Shown in pieces: positions 34,440 through 43,853 of a stretch of DNA of 64,000 bases (position 1 is its first letter; each line of letters opens with the position of its first letter). The stretch is from Truepera sp. GTDB lineage: Bacteria; Deinococcota; Deinococci; Deinococcales; Trueperaceae. The notes under the pieces were generated by a model. That model was not told the DNA's origin. It did not search any database and saw nothing but the letters and a program-made list of their open reading frames with translations. Both the position numbers and the translations under genes were made by a program. The DNA is taken from assembly GCA_032027045.1 (NCBI GenBank), contig JAVSMU010000001.1, positions 563,697 through 627,696 on the forward strand. The letters are read 5' to 3'.

Positions 34440-35466
34440 GCCTCAGGACCCGCAGCCAGTTCAGGTAGCCGATCTTGCGCAGGCTCTCGTCGTCGTAACC
34501 CGCCTGCGCGAGGGCGTTCATGAGGTTCGGGACGTGAGCCACGTCCTTCACCGCGTCGGGCATGGTGGCGCCGTCGAAGTCGGAGCCGAGCGCCACCCGG
34601 TCTATGCCTAGCGTGTCGACGAGGTGATCGACGTGACGCACCATCACGTCCAGCGGCATGTCGGTCTCACGCTTCCCTTCCGGATGGAGGAAGCTCGTGT
34701 TGTAGTTGAGGCCCACCACGCCGTCCGATGCCTTCACGGCGGCCAACTGCTCGTCGGTGAGGTTACGGGGCGACGGGCAGACGGCGTGGGCGTTCGAGTG
34801 CGTAGCCACCAACGGCTTCTCCGAAAGCTCGGCCACGTCCCAGAAACCTCGTTCGGTCATGTGCGAGAGGTCGAGCATGATGCCGAGCTCGTTGCAGCGC
34901 CTGACGAGGGCGCGGCCATGCGGCGTGAGCCCCGGCGCCACGTCGGGGCTGCTGGGGAAGAGGAACGGCACGCCGAAGCCGAACAGGTTGGGCCGGCTCC
35001 AGACCGGCCCCAGCGAGCGCAGGCCCGCGGCGTAGTAGGTGTCGAGCGCCAACAGGTCGGGGCCGATGGCCTCGGCACCCTCGAAGTGCATGATGCCCGC
35101 CATCACGCCGTCGTCGAAGGCGCGCTCGAGCTCCGCCGCGCTCTTGACCAGCCTGAAGCGGTCCTCGGGGTCGGCGTCCCAGGCCAGCAGTTGGGCAACG
35201 CACCTGTCGGCGTGGGCGCGGGCCACGGCGATGTCGACGGCGCCGGCGGGCGCCACGGGGAGGTCGCGGCCCTCGCTGATGTCCTTGTACTTTTCGGGCA
35301 GGGGCGCCGACGGCGTCCACACGGCGAAGAAGCCTCCGACCACGCCACCCTCACGGGCGCGGGCGTAGTCGAGGTGACCGTCCTCGTGGCGCGCGAAGAA
35401 GTCACGGGTCGGGTCTGCCAAGTGCATGAGCAGCGTGTCGTTGTGGCCGTCGAAGACTGGGATCAT
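34423..35466 (-). CDS. membrane-dipeptidase-like protein (peptidase family M19)
   Basis: A zinc dipeptidase of 347 residues. The first metal motif is FDGHNDTL at residues 5-12. Later come HFEGAEAIG with the bridging glutamate, DLSHMTERGFWDVAE and ATHSNAHAV with histidine ligands, and ALGSDFDGA near the C-terminus with the catalytic-site aspartate. Many bacterial members hydrolyse dipeptides, including those with D-residues, and some cleave beta-lactams. No signal peptide is seen, so it is probably cytosolic. TAACCT lies exactly seven bases before ATG with no Shine-Dalgarno, suggesting a leaderless message. Confidence 0.92.
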   Translation of the reverse strand: MIPVFDGHNDTLLMHLADPTRDFFARHEDGHLDYARAREGGVVGGFFAVWTPSAPLPEKYKDISEGRDLPVAPAGAVDIAVARAHADRCVAQLLAWDADPEDRFRLVKSAAELERAFDDGVMAGIMHFEGAEAIGPDLLALDTYYAAGLRSLGPVWSRPNLFGFGVPFLFPSSPDVAPGLTPHGRALVRRCNELGIMLDLSHMTERGFWDVAELSEKPLVATHSNAHAVCPSPRNLTDEQLAAVKASDGVVGLNYNTSFLHPEGKRETDMPLDVMVRHVDHLVDTLGIDRVALGSDFDGATMPDAVKDVAHVPNLMNALAQAGYDDESLRKIGYLNWLRVLRLTWGE

Positions 35467-35561
35467 GCCCCAGAGGTTACCGCCAACGTGGCCGACCGGG
35501 CCGCACTCGATTAAGCTGGCCTGGCGACACGGTTTCCAAGTGCACGCGAGGAGAGTGTGGG

Positions 35562-36536
35562 TTGGCCGACGACAGTGGCGACAAGCGTAGGACGCGCAAG
35601 CGGCGTCAGGCCCGACGGTCCGACAAGGACGAGGCCGGTAGCGGTTTCGGCGTAACCGTCAGGGCCCGCGACCTACCCGTCAAGGCGGAGGTCAAGCGGG
35701 TGCGGCGCAAGCCGCGGGCCAAACGGCAGGCGGCCGAGTTGGTCAGCCCGGGCACGGACGGCGCCCAGCACTTCACCGACCCGGACCTGCGGCGCCTTCA
35801 CTCGCGCGGCTACTTCGACGAGTTCGTCGGCCTTATCAAGGGCGGCAAGGAAGCCACGGTGTTTCTCGTGAGGCGCGGTGAAACGCGCCTGGCGGCCAAG
35901 GTGTACGCCGACATCGAGGCGCGCTCGTTCCGCAACGACGCCCCTTACTGGGAGGCGCTGAAGTTCGAGGACGAACGCCTGGCGCGGGCCATCAAGCGCA
36001 AATCGCGCGCCGGCCGCAAGGCTCAGGTAGCCCTTTGGGTCATGCGCGAGTACGCGAACCTGTGGCGGCTGCACGAGGCCGGCGTGCGCGTTCCCGTGCC
36101 GGCGCTGCCGCCGGAGCCCAGTGCCTGGGCGGCCGCCGGCAGCGTGGTGCTCATGGAGTTCGTGGGCATCGGCGACGAGCCGGCCGAGCGCCTCGCCGAC
36201 GTCCGGCTGGCGGCCGAGGAAGCCCAGGCGGCGTACGAGCAGGCAGCCGACCTGGTGGTGAGGCTGGCGGCGTTGGGGGTGGTGCACGGCGACCTCTCCA
36301 CCTACAACCTGCTGTGGCATTCGGGCGAGATCGTGCTCATCGACCTTCCACAGCTCATGGACGTGCGCGTCGGACATGCGGCCCGCGAGCTGCTGGATCG
36401 CGACCTGGCCTCCCTCACCTCGTCGTTCAGCGCGTTGGGCGCGACGGTCGACGAGGGGGCGCTGGCCGCCAGGGTCATGGCCGCGCTGCCGCCAGAACCC
36501 CCGAGGGAGGACCTGCTGGGCCCTCAGGGTTCCTGA
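35562..36536 (+). CDS. RIO-family atypical serine/threonine kinase
   Basis: A compact kinase of the RIO1-like family. An Arg/Lys-rich N-terminal tail (about residues 1-60) precedes the kinase. LIKGGKEATVFLVRRG is the RIO version of the P-loop, with AAKVY providing the ATP-site lysine. The catalytic loop is HGDLSTYNLL with D244, and the metal-binding motif is IDLPQ. RIO kinases act in ribosome maturation in archaea and eukaryotes; the bacterial role is poorly known. The TTG start at 35562 follows GAGGAGAG. It is transcribed away from the dipeptidase gene. Confidence 0.9.
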   Translation: MADDSGDKRRTRKRRQARRSDKDEAGSGFGVTVRARDLPVKAEVKRVRRKPRAKRQAAELVSPGTDGAQHFTDPDLRRLHSRGYFDEFVGLIKGGKEATVFLVRRGETRLAAKVYADIEARSFRNDAPYWEALKFEDERLARAIKRKSRAGRKAQVALWVMREYANLWRLHEAGVRVPVPALPPEPSAWAAAGSVVLMEFVGIGDEPAERLADVRLAAEEAQAAYEQAADLVVRLAALGVVHGDLSTYNLLWHSGEIVLIDLPQLMDVRVGHAARELLDRDLASLTSSFSALGATVDEGALAARVMAALPPEPPREDLLGPQGS

Positions 36537-36719
36537 GCAGCACGGCACGGCGCTCCTTGGTTGCGCGTTCGGCGCACGGCAGTTGATAAAGTGGCCCCCA
36601 AGTCATTAGCAAGGCGGACGGCGGCGCGCTCGACGAGCGGGCCCCGGCGGCCGCTCCAGCTGGTCGCGCCGCATGGGCGCTAGCCGGCAGCCGTGGAGTC
36701 CGCCAGGCTGGGAGGCAAC

Positions 36720-37958
36720 ATGAGCCCGTTGGATCCGAAGCGAACCGTACGAGAACTGAAGGAGCTGCGCGCTCTGACGGGCGACGAGAACGGCGCCTGG
36801 CGAGTGGCCTGGACGGACACGTGGCTGAAGGCCCGCGAGTTCATGCGGGCCAAGACCGACGCCCTCGGCCTGGAGACGCACATGGACGTCGCCGGCAACG
36901 TCTGGTCGACGTTGCCGGGCGAGTCGGACGTCGAGCTGCTGATAGGCGGGCACATGGACAGCGTGCCGGGCGGCGGTTGGCTGGATGGCTGCCTCAACGT
37001 CCTCGCCGGCCTGGAGACCGTCAGACGCATCAGCGAGCAGTACGGCGGCAAGCCGCCCGTGACCGTGCGACTCGTCGACTGGGCGGACGAGGAGGGCGCG
37101 CGCTTCGGCCGCAGCCTGCTCGGGTCGAGCGCGGCGGGTGGAACGCTCGTGCCGGACGAGGAGCGCGACCGTAAGGACGCCGACGGCGTCCTGCTCGTCG
37201 ACGCGCTCAAGCGCTGCGGGGTGGACCTGGACCGCATGAACGACGCCCACGCCGAGCTGAAGAAGGCGGGCGCCTACCTCGAACTGCACATCGAGCAGGG
37301 GCCGGTGCTGCTCGACCTCGACCTGCCCCTGGGCGTCGTGCTCGGCACCTTCGGGGTAGAGCGTCACGGCATCCACTTCCGCGGCCAGGCCGCGCACTCG
37401 GGTTCAACCCCCATGAACCGCCGCCGGGACGCCTTCCTGGCCGCCGGCAAGATGAGCCAGGAGATCTACGAGATCACCGACGACTTGGGCGGCGTCTGCA
37501 CCATCGGCAGCTGCATCACGCGGCCCGGCATAGTGACCTCGGTCGTGGCCGAGTGCGACATCACGCTCGACCAGCGGCACCTCGACCGCGAGGCGCTCAC
37601 GAACATGTACCGCCGCGCCGTGGAGGCCAGCGAGCGCTTCGCGGCCGAGGGGAACGTGGAGGTGTCGTGGAGCAACATCTGGGGCATCGACCCCATGCCC
37701 TTCCACCCCGACCTGATCGCGCTGGCCGACGAGGCCGTGCGCGAGGCGTCCGGCACCTCACACCAGTTGCCCAGCGGTCCCTTGCACGACGCCGCAGAGG
37801 TGGCGCGCGCCGGCATCCCGACGGTCATGCTCTTCGTGCAGAGCCTCTACGGCATCTCGCACAACAAGATCGAGGACACGCGCGAAGAGCACATCGAGCA
37901 GTCGGTCGTGGCCCTCGACAGCCTGGCAAGCAAGACCATGGCCTGGCTGCAGCGCTGA
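36720..37958 (+). CDS. M20-family amidohydrolase (N-carbamoyl-L-amino acid or allantoate type)
   Basis: A binuclear metal hydrolase of 412 residues. Ligands are visible in GGHMDSVPGGGWLDG, DWADEEGARFG and HIEQGPVL. The lid domain has QAAHSGSTPMNRRRDA, and the C-terminal metal histidine lies in GISHNKIEDT. This set matches hydantoinase/carbamoylase enzymes (AmaB, AtzB-like HyuC) and allantoate amidohydrolases, which remove carbamoyl groups. ATG at 36720 follows GGGAGGCAAC. TTGCGC (36561-36566) with GATAAA 18 bp downstream is a possible promoter. No other purine or hydantoin genes are adjacent, so the substrate is left open. Confidence 0.9.
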   Translation: MSPLDPKRTVRELKELRALTGDENGAWRVAWTDTWLKAREFMRAKTDALGLETHMDVAGNVWSTLPGESDVELLIGGHMDSVPGGGWLDGCLNVLAGLETVRRISEQYGGKPPVTVRLVDWADEEGARFGRSLLGSSAAGGTLVPDEERDRKDADGVLLVDALKRCGVDLDRMNDAHAELKKAGAYLELHIEQGPVLLDLDLPLGVVLGTFGVERHGIHFRGQAAHSGSTPMNRRRDAFLAAGKMSQEIYEITDDLGGVCTIGSCITRPGIVTSVVAECDITLDQRHLDREALTNMYRRAVEASERFAAEGNVEVSWSNIWGIDPMPFHPDLIALADEAVREASGTSHQLPSGPLHDAAEVARAGIPTVMLFVQSLYGISHNKIEDTREEHIEQSVVALDSLASKTMAWLQR

Positions 37959-38071
37959 GGTGAGGGCCGGCCGCGCCGCTGATCGCCCGTGGCGCGGCAG
38001 CGCCGCAGAGGCGCGGCACCGGCCCGGCGGCGTGACACCGCCCCAGCGGCGCGGCACCGCCGCTCCGGCGG

Positions 38072-39469
38072 CTAGCCCCGCTTGCCCCTGATCCAGTTGC
38101 CGATCTTCGCCCTCACGCTCGGCCGGCCGGTTCGGGCCTCCGCCCGGTCGGCGGAGCGCGTGAGCCACAGGCCCGCATTGACCCCCAGGTACCGAAGAGG
38201 CTCGGGCTCCCAGTCACGCCAGCGGTGCTGCACCCACGGGAGGCCGGTGCGTTCAGTCTCGCGCCCCAGCGTCAGCTCTGCCAGCGTGCGCCCAGCGAGG
38301 TTGGAGAGCGCCACGCCGTCACCCACGTAGCCGCCGGCGAAGCCCAGGCCCGAGGCGGTGTCGTAACTGACGCTCGGACGCCAGTCACGGGGCACCCCTA
38401 GCGGGCCGCCCCAACGGTGGCTGATCCGCACGCCGTAGAGGTCGGGGAAGAGCTCCACCAACAACCTGTCGAGGTGAGCGTGCACCACGGCATCGGCGTC
38501 GTAGTCGGCCTGGATGGCCGAGCCGAAGTGATACGGCGCGCCCCGCCCCCCGAGCGTCACGCGCCCGTCGGCCGTCCTCTGGCCGTAGATCACCATGTGG
38601 CCGTAGTCGGCGAACACCTCGCGGTGGGGCAGCCCGACGGCGGCCAGCCGCGCCTCGTCGAGTGGCTCGGTTGCGATCATCAAGGAATACAGGGGTATCA
38701 GGGTGCGGCGCTCGCCGGGCAGGTCGCGCGTGTAGCCCTCCGTGGCCCTGAGGACGCTGCGCGCGGTGGCTGTGCCGGAGCCCCGGGCGCTCTCGAACGT
38801 CACGCTGCCCGCCGCGAGCGCGGTGGCGTCGGCATCCTCGTAGATGGTCACCCCCAGGCGTTCGACGGCCACGGCCAGGCCGTTGACCAAGAGGGCCGGC
38901 TGCAGGGCGGCGGCGCACGCCATGAAGCTGGCGCCCTGCACCCCGGACATGCCGGTGAGCCGCCGCGCCTCCTCGGCGCTCAGGTACCTGACGTCCTCCG
39001 CCGTGAGGCCTAGCGCGTGCTGCTCGGCCACGTCCTCGCGGGCCCGCGCCGCCTGCAGCTCGGAGCGCGCCAGGAGGAGGCGGCCGCCCATCTCGAAGTG
39101 GCAGTCGATGCCTTCTTCGTCGCTGACCCGTCCGACCTCGTGGACCGCGTTCATGGCCGCCCGCTGGAAGGCCATGGCATTCTCGCGGCCGTGGCGATGA
39201 GCGAGCGTTGCCAGCCCGAGCGGATACTCGGGGTGGCACCAGCCGCCGTTGCGCCCGGACGCCCCGAAGCCGACGTGCTCGCGCTCGAGGACCACCACGC
39301 TCAGCGTCGGCTCGAGGTGCTTGAGGTAATAGGCGGTCCACAGGCCCGTGAAGCCGGCCCCGACGATGACCACGTCGGCAGCCACGTCGGCCGGGGGCGG
39401 CGTGCGAGTTCGGCCCGCGGGTACCTCTTCCCACCACAGGGGTGATGTCTTGGCTTGGTCTAGCGGCAT
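38072..39469 (-). CDS. FAD-dependent oxidoreductase of the DAO/gamma-glutamylputrescine oxidase type
   Basis: A 465-residue flavoprotein with the N-terminal dinucleotide motif VVIVGAGFTGLWTAYYLK, then ASGRNGGWCHPEYPLG, where FAD is often covalently or tightly bound in this group. The C-terminal FAD motif is GLGFAGGYVGDGVALSNLAG. It resembles amine or amino-acid oxidases (PuuB-like), producing ammonia and peroxide from a primary or secondary amine. ATG at 39469 is preceded by GGAG; the open frame farther upstream would run through tRNA-Val and is rejected. The substrate is unknown. Confidence 0.88.
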   Translation of the reverse strand: MPLDQAKTSPLWWEEVPAGRTRTPPPADVAADVVIVGAGFTGLWTAYYLKHLEPTLSVVVLEREHVGFGASGRNGGWCHPEYPLGLATLAHRHGRENAMAFQRAAMNAVHEVGRVSDEEGIDCHFEMGGRLLLARSELQAARAREDVAEQHALGLTAEDVRYLSAEEARRLTGMSGVQGASFMACAAALQPALLVNGLAVAVERLGVTIYEDADATALAAGSVTFESARGSGTATARSVLRATEGYTRDLPGERRTLIPLYSLMIATEPLDEARLAAVGLPHREVFADYGHMVIYGQRTADGRVTLGGRGAPYHFGSAIQADYDADAVVHAHLDRLLVELFPDLYGVRISHRWGGPLGVPRDWRPSVSYDTASGLGFAGGYVGDGVALSNLAGRTLAELTLGRETERTGLPWVQHRWRDWEPEPLRYLGVNAGLWLTRSADRAEARTGRPSVRAKIGNWIRGKRG

Positions 39470-39554
39470 GCGGGCTCCAAGGGGCCACGGGCGCGGCCTG
39501 GTTCGGCTCGCTGTCAGGATAACGCGTACGCCTCGGCGCGTTGACGGCGGTGGC

Positions 39555-39647
39555 GGTCGCGGGTCGGTCGCCTCACGGCCCCAGCGGTCGCAGGTAGGTC
39601 GGCTCGCGCCCCCAGGGGTCGCGGGTAGGTCGTCGCGCCGGCCGGTT
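39555..39647. repeat. 31-bp tandem repeat between an FAD oxidoreductase and tRNA-Val
   Basis: Units start at 39555, 39586 and 39617, exactly 31 bp apart, each beginning GGTCGCRGGTMGGTCG. They are contiguous with no spacers. They lie between the FAD gene's 5' end and the 3' end of tRNA-Val, both on the minus strand. I see no reading frame in them. Confidence 0.8.
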
Positions 39648-39667
39648 GCAGCGGGTGTGAAGTCGTT

Positions 39668-39742
39668 TGGTGGGCGATGAGGGATTCGAACCCCCGACCC
39701 TCCGCGTGTAAAGCGGACGCTCTTCCGCTGAGCTAATCGCCC
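39668..39742 (-). tRNA. tRNA-Val (UAC)
   Basis: The reverse complement folds as a full cloverleaf: acceptor GGGCGAT with ATCGCCC, anticodon loop TTTACAC giving anticodon UAC, and T-loop GTTCGAATC. Discriminator A and CCA are encoded. CATAAT at 39775-39780 on this strand is a possible -10 box, about 30 bases upstream. Confidence 0.95.
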
Positions 39743-39937
39743 GGAATCCCCCACTCGGTGAGTGTGGCCCCGGCATTATGTCATAGCCGCCTGCGGCAGG
39801 GACACCCGGCGCGGGACCCGAGGGCACCGGTGGCCGGCGAGGGATATCATGGCGCGAGAACCCCCCAGACGAGCGGGCGTCAACTCCGCGCGGACGTTCG
39901 GACCGCAGTCGGGCAAAGCATCGACCCTTGGAGAACC

Positions 39938-41707
39938 GTGAGCAGCGAAAGCAACACCAGCCGTGAGATAGGTGCAGCCGAGCAACCGCCCCAGGTGGCC
40001 GACGCGCTGGAGGCGTGGGAAGCGCGCACGCGGTCGCCGCGGCTAGCCTCGAGGTTGGCCCAGGAACTGCTGGCGAGCGGAGTCGAGGGCGGCGTTCGGG
40101 ACCTGGCCCGGGCCACCTTGGCGGTGGCGAAGTTGGCGCTGAACGAGCCGGCAGTGGCCATCGAGCTGGCGGCACAGGTGTCGGAAGCGGCGGAAGGCGC
40201 TTGGGAGCCCGGCCTGCCGGCCGTAGGCGCAGTCGTCACAGAGGCGCGCTTGACCGAACTGCGGGCCGCGTACGTCCTCGACGACGTGGCCGGTGCCCTG
40301 CGCCTGGGGCGCGAATCGCTGGTTCTGGCCAAACGTTACGCGCTGCCCCTCCTGGCGGCACGGGCGCACAACGACCTGGCCGCCGTTTACGGCTCGCGCG
40401 ACCTGCTGGACATGGCCGTCAAGCACCTCAAGACCGGCATCGCCATCTTGGAAGCGGCGGGAGAGCCGGTAGCGCCCTCGCTCCTCACCAACTTGGGCAA
40501 CGTCTACCTCGACACGAAGCGTCTGGACGAAGGCTTGGCCTGCTTCGAGCGCGGGCGCGCGGGCTTCCTGGCCCGTGACGATCGCTTCGGGGCCGGCATC
40601 GCCCGGTCGAACGAGGGGCGGGCGTTGGGCAGGCTCGGGAGGCATAGGGAGGCGATAGCGGCGCTCGAGGAGGCGCTCGGCTGGTTCGCCGAGGTCGAGA
40701 ATCGACGCTACTACTCGGTGACGCAGGCCAAGCTGGCACAAGCGCAGGCCGACGCCGGCGACAACCTGCTCGCTGAACGGCTCTTCAAGGAGGCCATCGC
40801 CGGTTTGGAGGAGCCTCACGACGGCTTCGAGGCCGAGATCCGGGCCGGCTACGGCGATTTCTTGCTGACGACCGGAAGGCCCGCCGAAGCGCTCGAAGAG
40901 CTGAGCCTCGCTGCAGAGCTGTTCCGTGCGGCGGACAAGCACAAGGCAGCCCTCGGCCTGGAGCGGCAGATGGCCGCCGCCTTGGCCGCCCAGGGCCGGT
41001 TCCATGAGGCGTACGAGACCCTCGACGGTTTCCTGGATGAGCGCGGGCGCACGGAGGCGCACCATAGCAGTCAAGTGCTCACCCTCCTCTTGACACAACT
41101 GGAGGTCGGTCTAGGCGACGAGCACGAGCTGAACGTGGTGGCCCGGCAGGCGGTGATCGAGGCCAACCAGAACCTGCGCGAACAGGCCGAGCGCCTGGAG
41201 AGCCTGAGCACGACGGACGACCTCACGGGCCTGTTCAACCGCCGCTACTTCCGCGGCAGATTGACCGAGGAAGAGGAGCGCGCCGACCGGCACGGTCATG
41301 ACCTGGTGGTGGTGCTGGTTGACGTCGACAATTTCAAGAGGGTCAACGACGATCATTCCCATTCGGTCGGGGACGAGGTTCTCGCACGCATGGCTCAGCT
41401 ATTGAAACGGGCCTTCCGTGCGTCCGACGTGGTGGCGCGCTGGGGTGGGGAGGAGTTCGTCGCGTTGTTGCCCGGCTCCGACAAGGCCGCGGCCCACGAG
41501 GCGGCCGAACGGGCACGGGCGCTGGTCGCCGAACACTACTGGGACGAGCTGGCACCCGGACTGGCGATCACCGTGAGCGTGGGGGTGGCCGCGCTTTCCG
41601 AGGTTGCCGAAGGTGACCCCGAGCAGCGGGTATCCGACCTCGTGAAGCTCGTCGATACGCGCCTTTACACGGCGAAGCGAGACGGCCGCAACCGCACGCA
41701 GGCCTAG
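39938..41707 (+). CDS. TPR-repeat diguanylate cyclase
   Basis: A cytosolic signalling protein of about 589 residues. Residues about 20-400 are tetratricopeptide-like repeats (for example YGSRDLLDMAVKHLKTG and LGNVYLDTKRLDEGL). A coiled linker ELNVVARQAVIEANQNLREQ leads into a GGDEF domain beginning STTDDLTGLFNRRYF. The active-site motif is GGEEF at residues 503-507, so synthesis of cyclic-di-GMP is expected. No transmembrane segment is seen. GTG at 39938 follows TTGGAG; upstream codons in the frame look non-coding. The TPRs probably receive a protein signal. Confidence 0.88.
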   Translation: MSSESNTSREIGAAEQPPQVADALEAWEARTRSPRLASRLAQELLASGVEGGVRDLARATLAVAKLALNEPAVAIELAAQVSEAAEGAWEPGLPAVGAVVTEARLTELRAAYVLDDVAGALRLGRESLVLAKRYALPLLAARAHNDLAAVYGSRDLLDMAVKHLKTGIAILEAAGEPVAPSLLTNLGNVYLDTKRLDEGLACFERGRAGFLARDDRFGAGIARSNEGRALGRLGRHREAIAALEEALGWFAEVENRRYYSVTQAKLAQAQADAGDNLLAERLFKEAIAGLEEPHDGFEAEIRAGYGDFLLTTGRPAEALEELSLAAELFRAADKHKAALGLERQMAAALAAQGRFHEAYETLDGFLDERGRTEAHHSSQVLTLLLTQLEVGLGDEHELNVVARQAVIEANQNLREQAERLESLSTTDDLTGLFNRRYFRGRLTEEEERADRHGHDLVVVLVDVDNFKRVNDDHSHSVGDEVLARMAQLLKRAFRASDVVARWGGEEFVALLPGSDKAAAHEAAERARALVAEHYWDELAPGLAITVSVGVAALSEVAEGDPEQRVSDLVKLVDTRLYTAKRDGRNRTQA

Positions 41708-41862
41708 GTCGTGGGGCGGGCGTGAACCGAGACCGGGCAACGGTCATCGCCCGTTGGCAGGACCTGGAAACCCCGCCCGGGGGGTATGTGAGCGAAAGTG
41801 GAGGGCTCGGAATAAGGGGGAGGTTCAGAGTAAGGTGGGCGCCCGCACCCGAGCGCCCATCT

Positions 41863-41937
41863 TGGTGACCCCTACGGGATTCGAACCCGTGCCGCAACCT
41901 TGAAAGGGTTGTGACCTAACCGCTAGTCGAAGGGGCC
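41863..41937 (-). tRNA. tRNA-Glu (UUC)
   Basis: The cloverleaf has acceptor GGCCCCT paired with AGGGGTC (one G-U pair), anticodon loop CTTTCAA giving UUC, T-loop GTTCGAATC, and encoded CCA. It follows tRNA-Lys by 20 bp on the same strand and is probably cotranscribed with it. Confidence 0.95.
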
Positions 41938-41957
41938 AAACTTCAGCCGATCATACC

Positions 41958-42033
<76 letters not shown>

Positions 42034-42046
42034 AGCAGCTCAAGCA

Positions 42047-42075
42047 GTATTAGATGCCCTCCCGCATGGTGTCAA
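42047..42075 (-). promoter_or_regulatory. tRNA-Lys/tRNA-Glu promoter
   Basis: On the minus strand TTGACA (42070-42075) is perfectly consensus and TAATAC (42047-42052) follows after 17 bp. The expected start lies near 42040, just upstream of tRNA-Lys. Confidence 0.8.
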
Positions 42076-42183
42076 GCGCGTGTACTGGTCCAGGCTTCTT
42101 GAGTCGGGTGGGTGGTTCCTGGTGTGATGGCACTCGTTTGGGTGAGGCTACCGCCAGCGCCGGCGACCTCGATGACCATTCCC

Positions 42184-42212
42184 TTGTTCCCCTACATATC
42201 GCCTGCTAGACT
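42184..42212 (+). promoter_or_regulatory. nuo operon promoter
   Basis: TTGTTC (42184-42189) and TAGACT (42207-42212) are 17 bp apart. Transcription would start near 42219, leaving a leader of about 125 bases before nuoA. The gap 42213-42343 holds no gene that I can support. Confidence 0.6.
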
Positions 42213-42343
42213 GTTGGCCAAGTCGGTTGTGAAAACGCGCACTAGAGGCGCGCGACTCGCACCAAGGCTTCGAATGGCGATTCGTTCTTGACTCAGGTCA
42301 GTGTCGCAACGACGCCGTGCCTGGCACGAAGGGAGCAGACTCC

Positions 42344-42691
42344 TTGTACCTAGAGGTTCTGATGATGTTCTTGGCGGCCGGGTTCATCGCCGCTGCCGCG
42401 TTGGTGGCAGGAGGGCTGGTGGGGCCCAAGCGTCCGGGCGCCGCCAAACTGGCCGCTTACGAGTCGGGCATTCCAGCGGTGGGTTCGGCACGCCAGCGCT
42501 TCCCCGTTCACTTCTACCTGGTGGCGATGGTGTTCATCATCTTCGACCTCGAGACGGCGTTCTTCTACCCGCTCGCCGTCAAGTTCAACGCCGCCCCGCA
42601 GTTTCTCTTCACCAACGCGATCATCTTCGTGGCGATCCTCGCGGTCGGGTTCTTGTACCTGGTCCGCAAGGGCGTCCTGAACTGGAAATGA
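42344..42691 (+). CDS. nuoA: NADH-quinone oxidoreductase subunit A
   Basis: A small membrane subunit of respiratory complex I next to the quinone chamber. Three membrane helices are visible, with the conserved loop [28 protein letters not shown] and [14 protein letters not shown], typical of NuoA/ND3. I choose TTG at 42344 because GGGAG lies eight bases upstream and the result (115 residues) suits the family; GTG at 42317 would add nine polar residues. It is the first gene of nuoABCDEFGHIJKLMN. Its TGA overlaps the nuoB start as ATGA. Confidence 0.93.
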   Translation: MYLEVLMMFLAAGFIAAAALVAGGLVGPKRPGAAKLAAYESGIPAVGSARQRFPVHFYLVAMVFIIFDLETAFFYPLAVKFNAAPQFLFTNAIIFVAILAVGFLYLVRKGVLNWK

Positions 42692-43230
42692 GCATGAGCC
42701 TACGCGACCTGTTCGAGAAAGACGTGCAAGAACTGGAAGCCGAGGGGATCCTCTTCACCAGCCTGGAGAAGCTGGTGGCCTGGGGCCGCTCCCATAGCCT
42801 GTGGCCCGCCACGTTCGGGCTCGCTTGCTGCGCCATCGAGATGATGGCCTCCACCAACCCGCGCAACGACCTGGCGCGCTTGGGTTCCGAGGTGTTCCGC
42901 GCCAGCCCGCGTCAGGCGGACGTCCTCATCGTGGCCGGGCGCCTCTCCAAGAAGATGGCGCCCGTCATGCGCCGCGTGTACGAGCAGATGCCCGATCCGA
43001 AGTGGGTCATCAGCATGGGCGCCTGCGCCTCGTCCGGCGGCATGTTCAACAACTACGCGATCGTTCAGAACGTCGATTCGGTCACTCCCGTCGACATCTA
43101 CGTGCCGGGCTGCCCGCCGCGGCCGGAGGCGCTCATCTACGCCGTCGAACAGCTCCAGAAGAAGGTGCGGGGAGAGACCTTCGACGAGCGTGGGGAGAAA
43201 CTGCCGGTCGTGGAGGGCTGGAAGCGATGA
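42688..43230 (+). CDS. nuoB: NADH-quinone oxidoreductase subunit B
   Basis: The peripheral-arm subunit carrying the terminal [4Fe-4S] cluster N2, the direct electron donor to quinone. Cluster cysteines are in [20 protein letters not shown] and [17 protein letters not shown] at 42688 overlaps the nuoA stop. The 180 residues match the normal length. Its C-terminal TGA overlaps the nuoC start. The membrane-contacting face is formed with NuoD and NuoH. Confidence 0.97.
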   Translation: MSMSLRDLFEKDVQELEAEGILFTSLEKLVAWGRSHSLWPATFGLACCAIEMMASTNPRNDLARLGSEVFRASPRQADVLIVAGRLSKKMAPVMRRVYEQMPDPKWVISMGACASSGGMFNNYAIVQNVDSVTPVDIYVPGCPPRPEALIYAVEQLQKKVRGETFDERGEKLPVVEGWKR

Positions 43231-43853
43231 CCCACCACGAACCGACTGGCGCTACTAGGGCGCGGGTCTTGGAGTCACTGACCGAGCTCGGGGGTGTGGT
43301 CAGCGAGTTCAAGGACATGATCAGCGTGACCCTGAGTAAGTCGAAGGTCATAGAGGGACTCAAGGTGTGCCGCGCGGAAGGGCTCGAGATGCTCACCGAC
43401 GTGATGGGCATCGATTACCTGACGTATCCCGGCCACCGCGGTAAGCGCTTCGCCGTGGTCTACAACGTTCACGACGTCCACGGCGCCAACAGGCTCTTCA
43501 TCAGGGTCGAGCTCGACGATGGCGAGAAGGTGCCCACGGCCACCGGCGTTTGGCGGGGCGCCGACTTCCTCGAGCGCGAGACGTTCGACATGCTTGGCAT
43601 CGAGTTCGAGGGCCACCCGAACCTCCGCAAGATCCTCACGCCGGAGGACCTCGACGGCCACCCCCACCGCAAGGACTTCCCACTGGGCGAGACGCCCACG
43701 CTGTTCAACGACGGCCGCTTCATCGATCCGGCGGCGTTTCGTTCGGGGCTCAGGGGCGATGACCCGGGGCTCACGGACTGGAAGGGCGGCGCCCGAGACG
43801 GCGTGACGAGCACCCAGGGCGAGCTGCCGGGTGAAGGGGGGACTCAAGGGTGA
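43227..43853 (+). CDS. nuoC: NADH-quinone oxidoreductase subunit C
   Basis: A 30-kDa-type subunit of the connecting module that helps dock NuoD. The conserved C-terminal signature [25 protein letters not shown]...[10 protein letters not shown] is present. It is separate from NuoD, unlike the fused NuoCD of E. coli. ATG overlaps the nuoB stop. The last ~45 residues after the signature are hydrophilic and Gly-rich, slightly longer than many homologues. The next gene starts with GTGA overlap. Confidence 0.95.
   Translation: MTHHEPTGATRARVLESLTELGGVVSEFKDMISVTLSKSKVIEGLKVCRAEGLEMLTDVMGIDYLTYPGHRGKRFAVVYNVHDVHGANRLFIRVELDDGEKVPTATGVWRGADFLERETFDMLGIEFEGHPNLRKILTPEDLDGHPHRKDFPLGETPTLFNDGRFIDPAAFRSGLRGDDPGLTDWKGGARDGVTSTQGELPGEGGTQG

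Noticed and set aside
39555..39647. CRISPR array
   Set aside because: The units are contiguous with no unique spacers, and there are no cas genes. The same holds for the 36-bp repeats.
39470..39754. N-terminal extension of the FAD oxidoreductase
   Set aside because: It would read through tRNA-Val and the 31-bp repeats; the dinucleotide fold begins shortly after ATG 39469.
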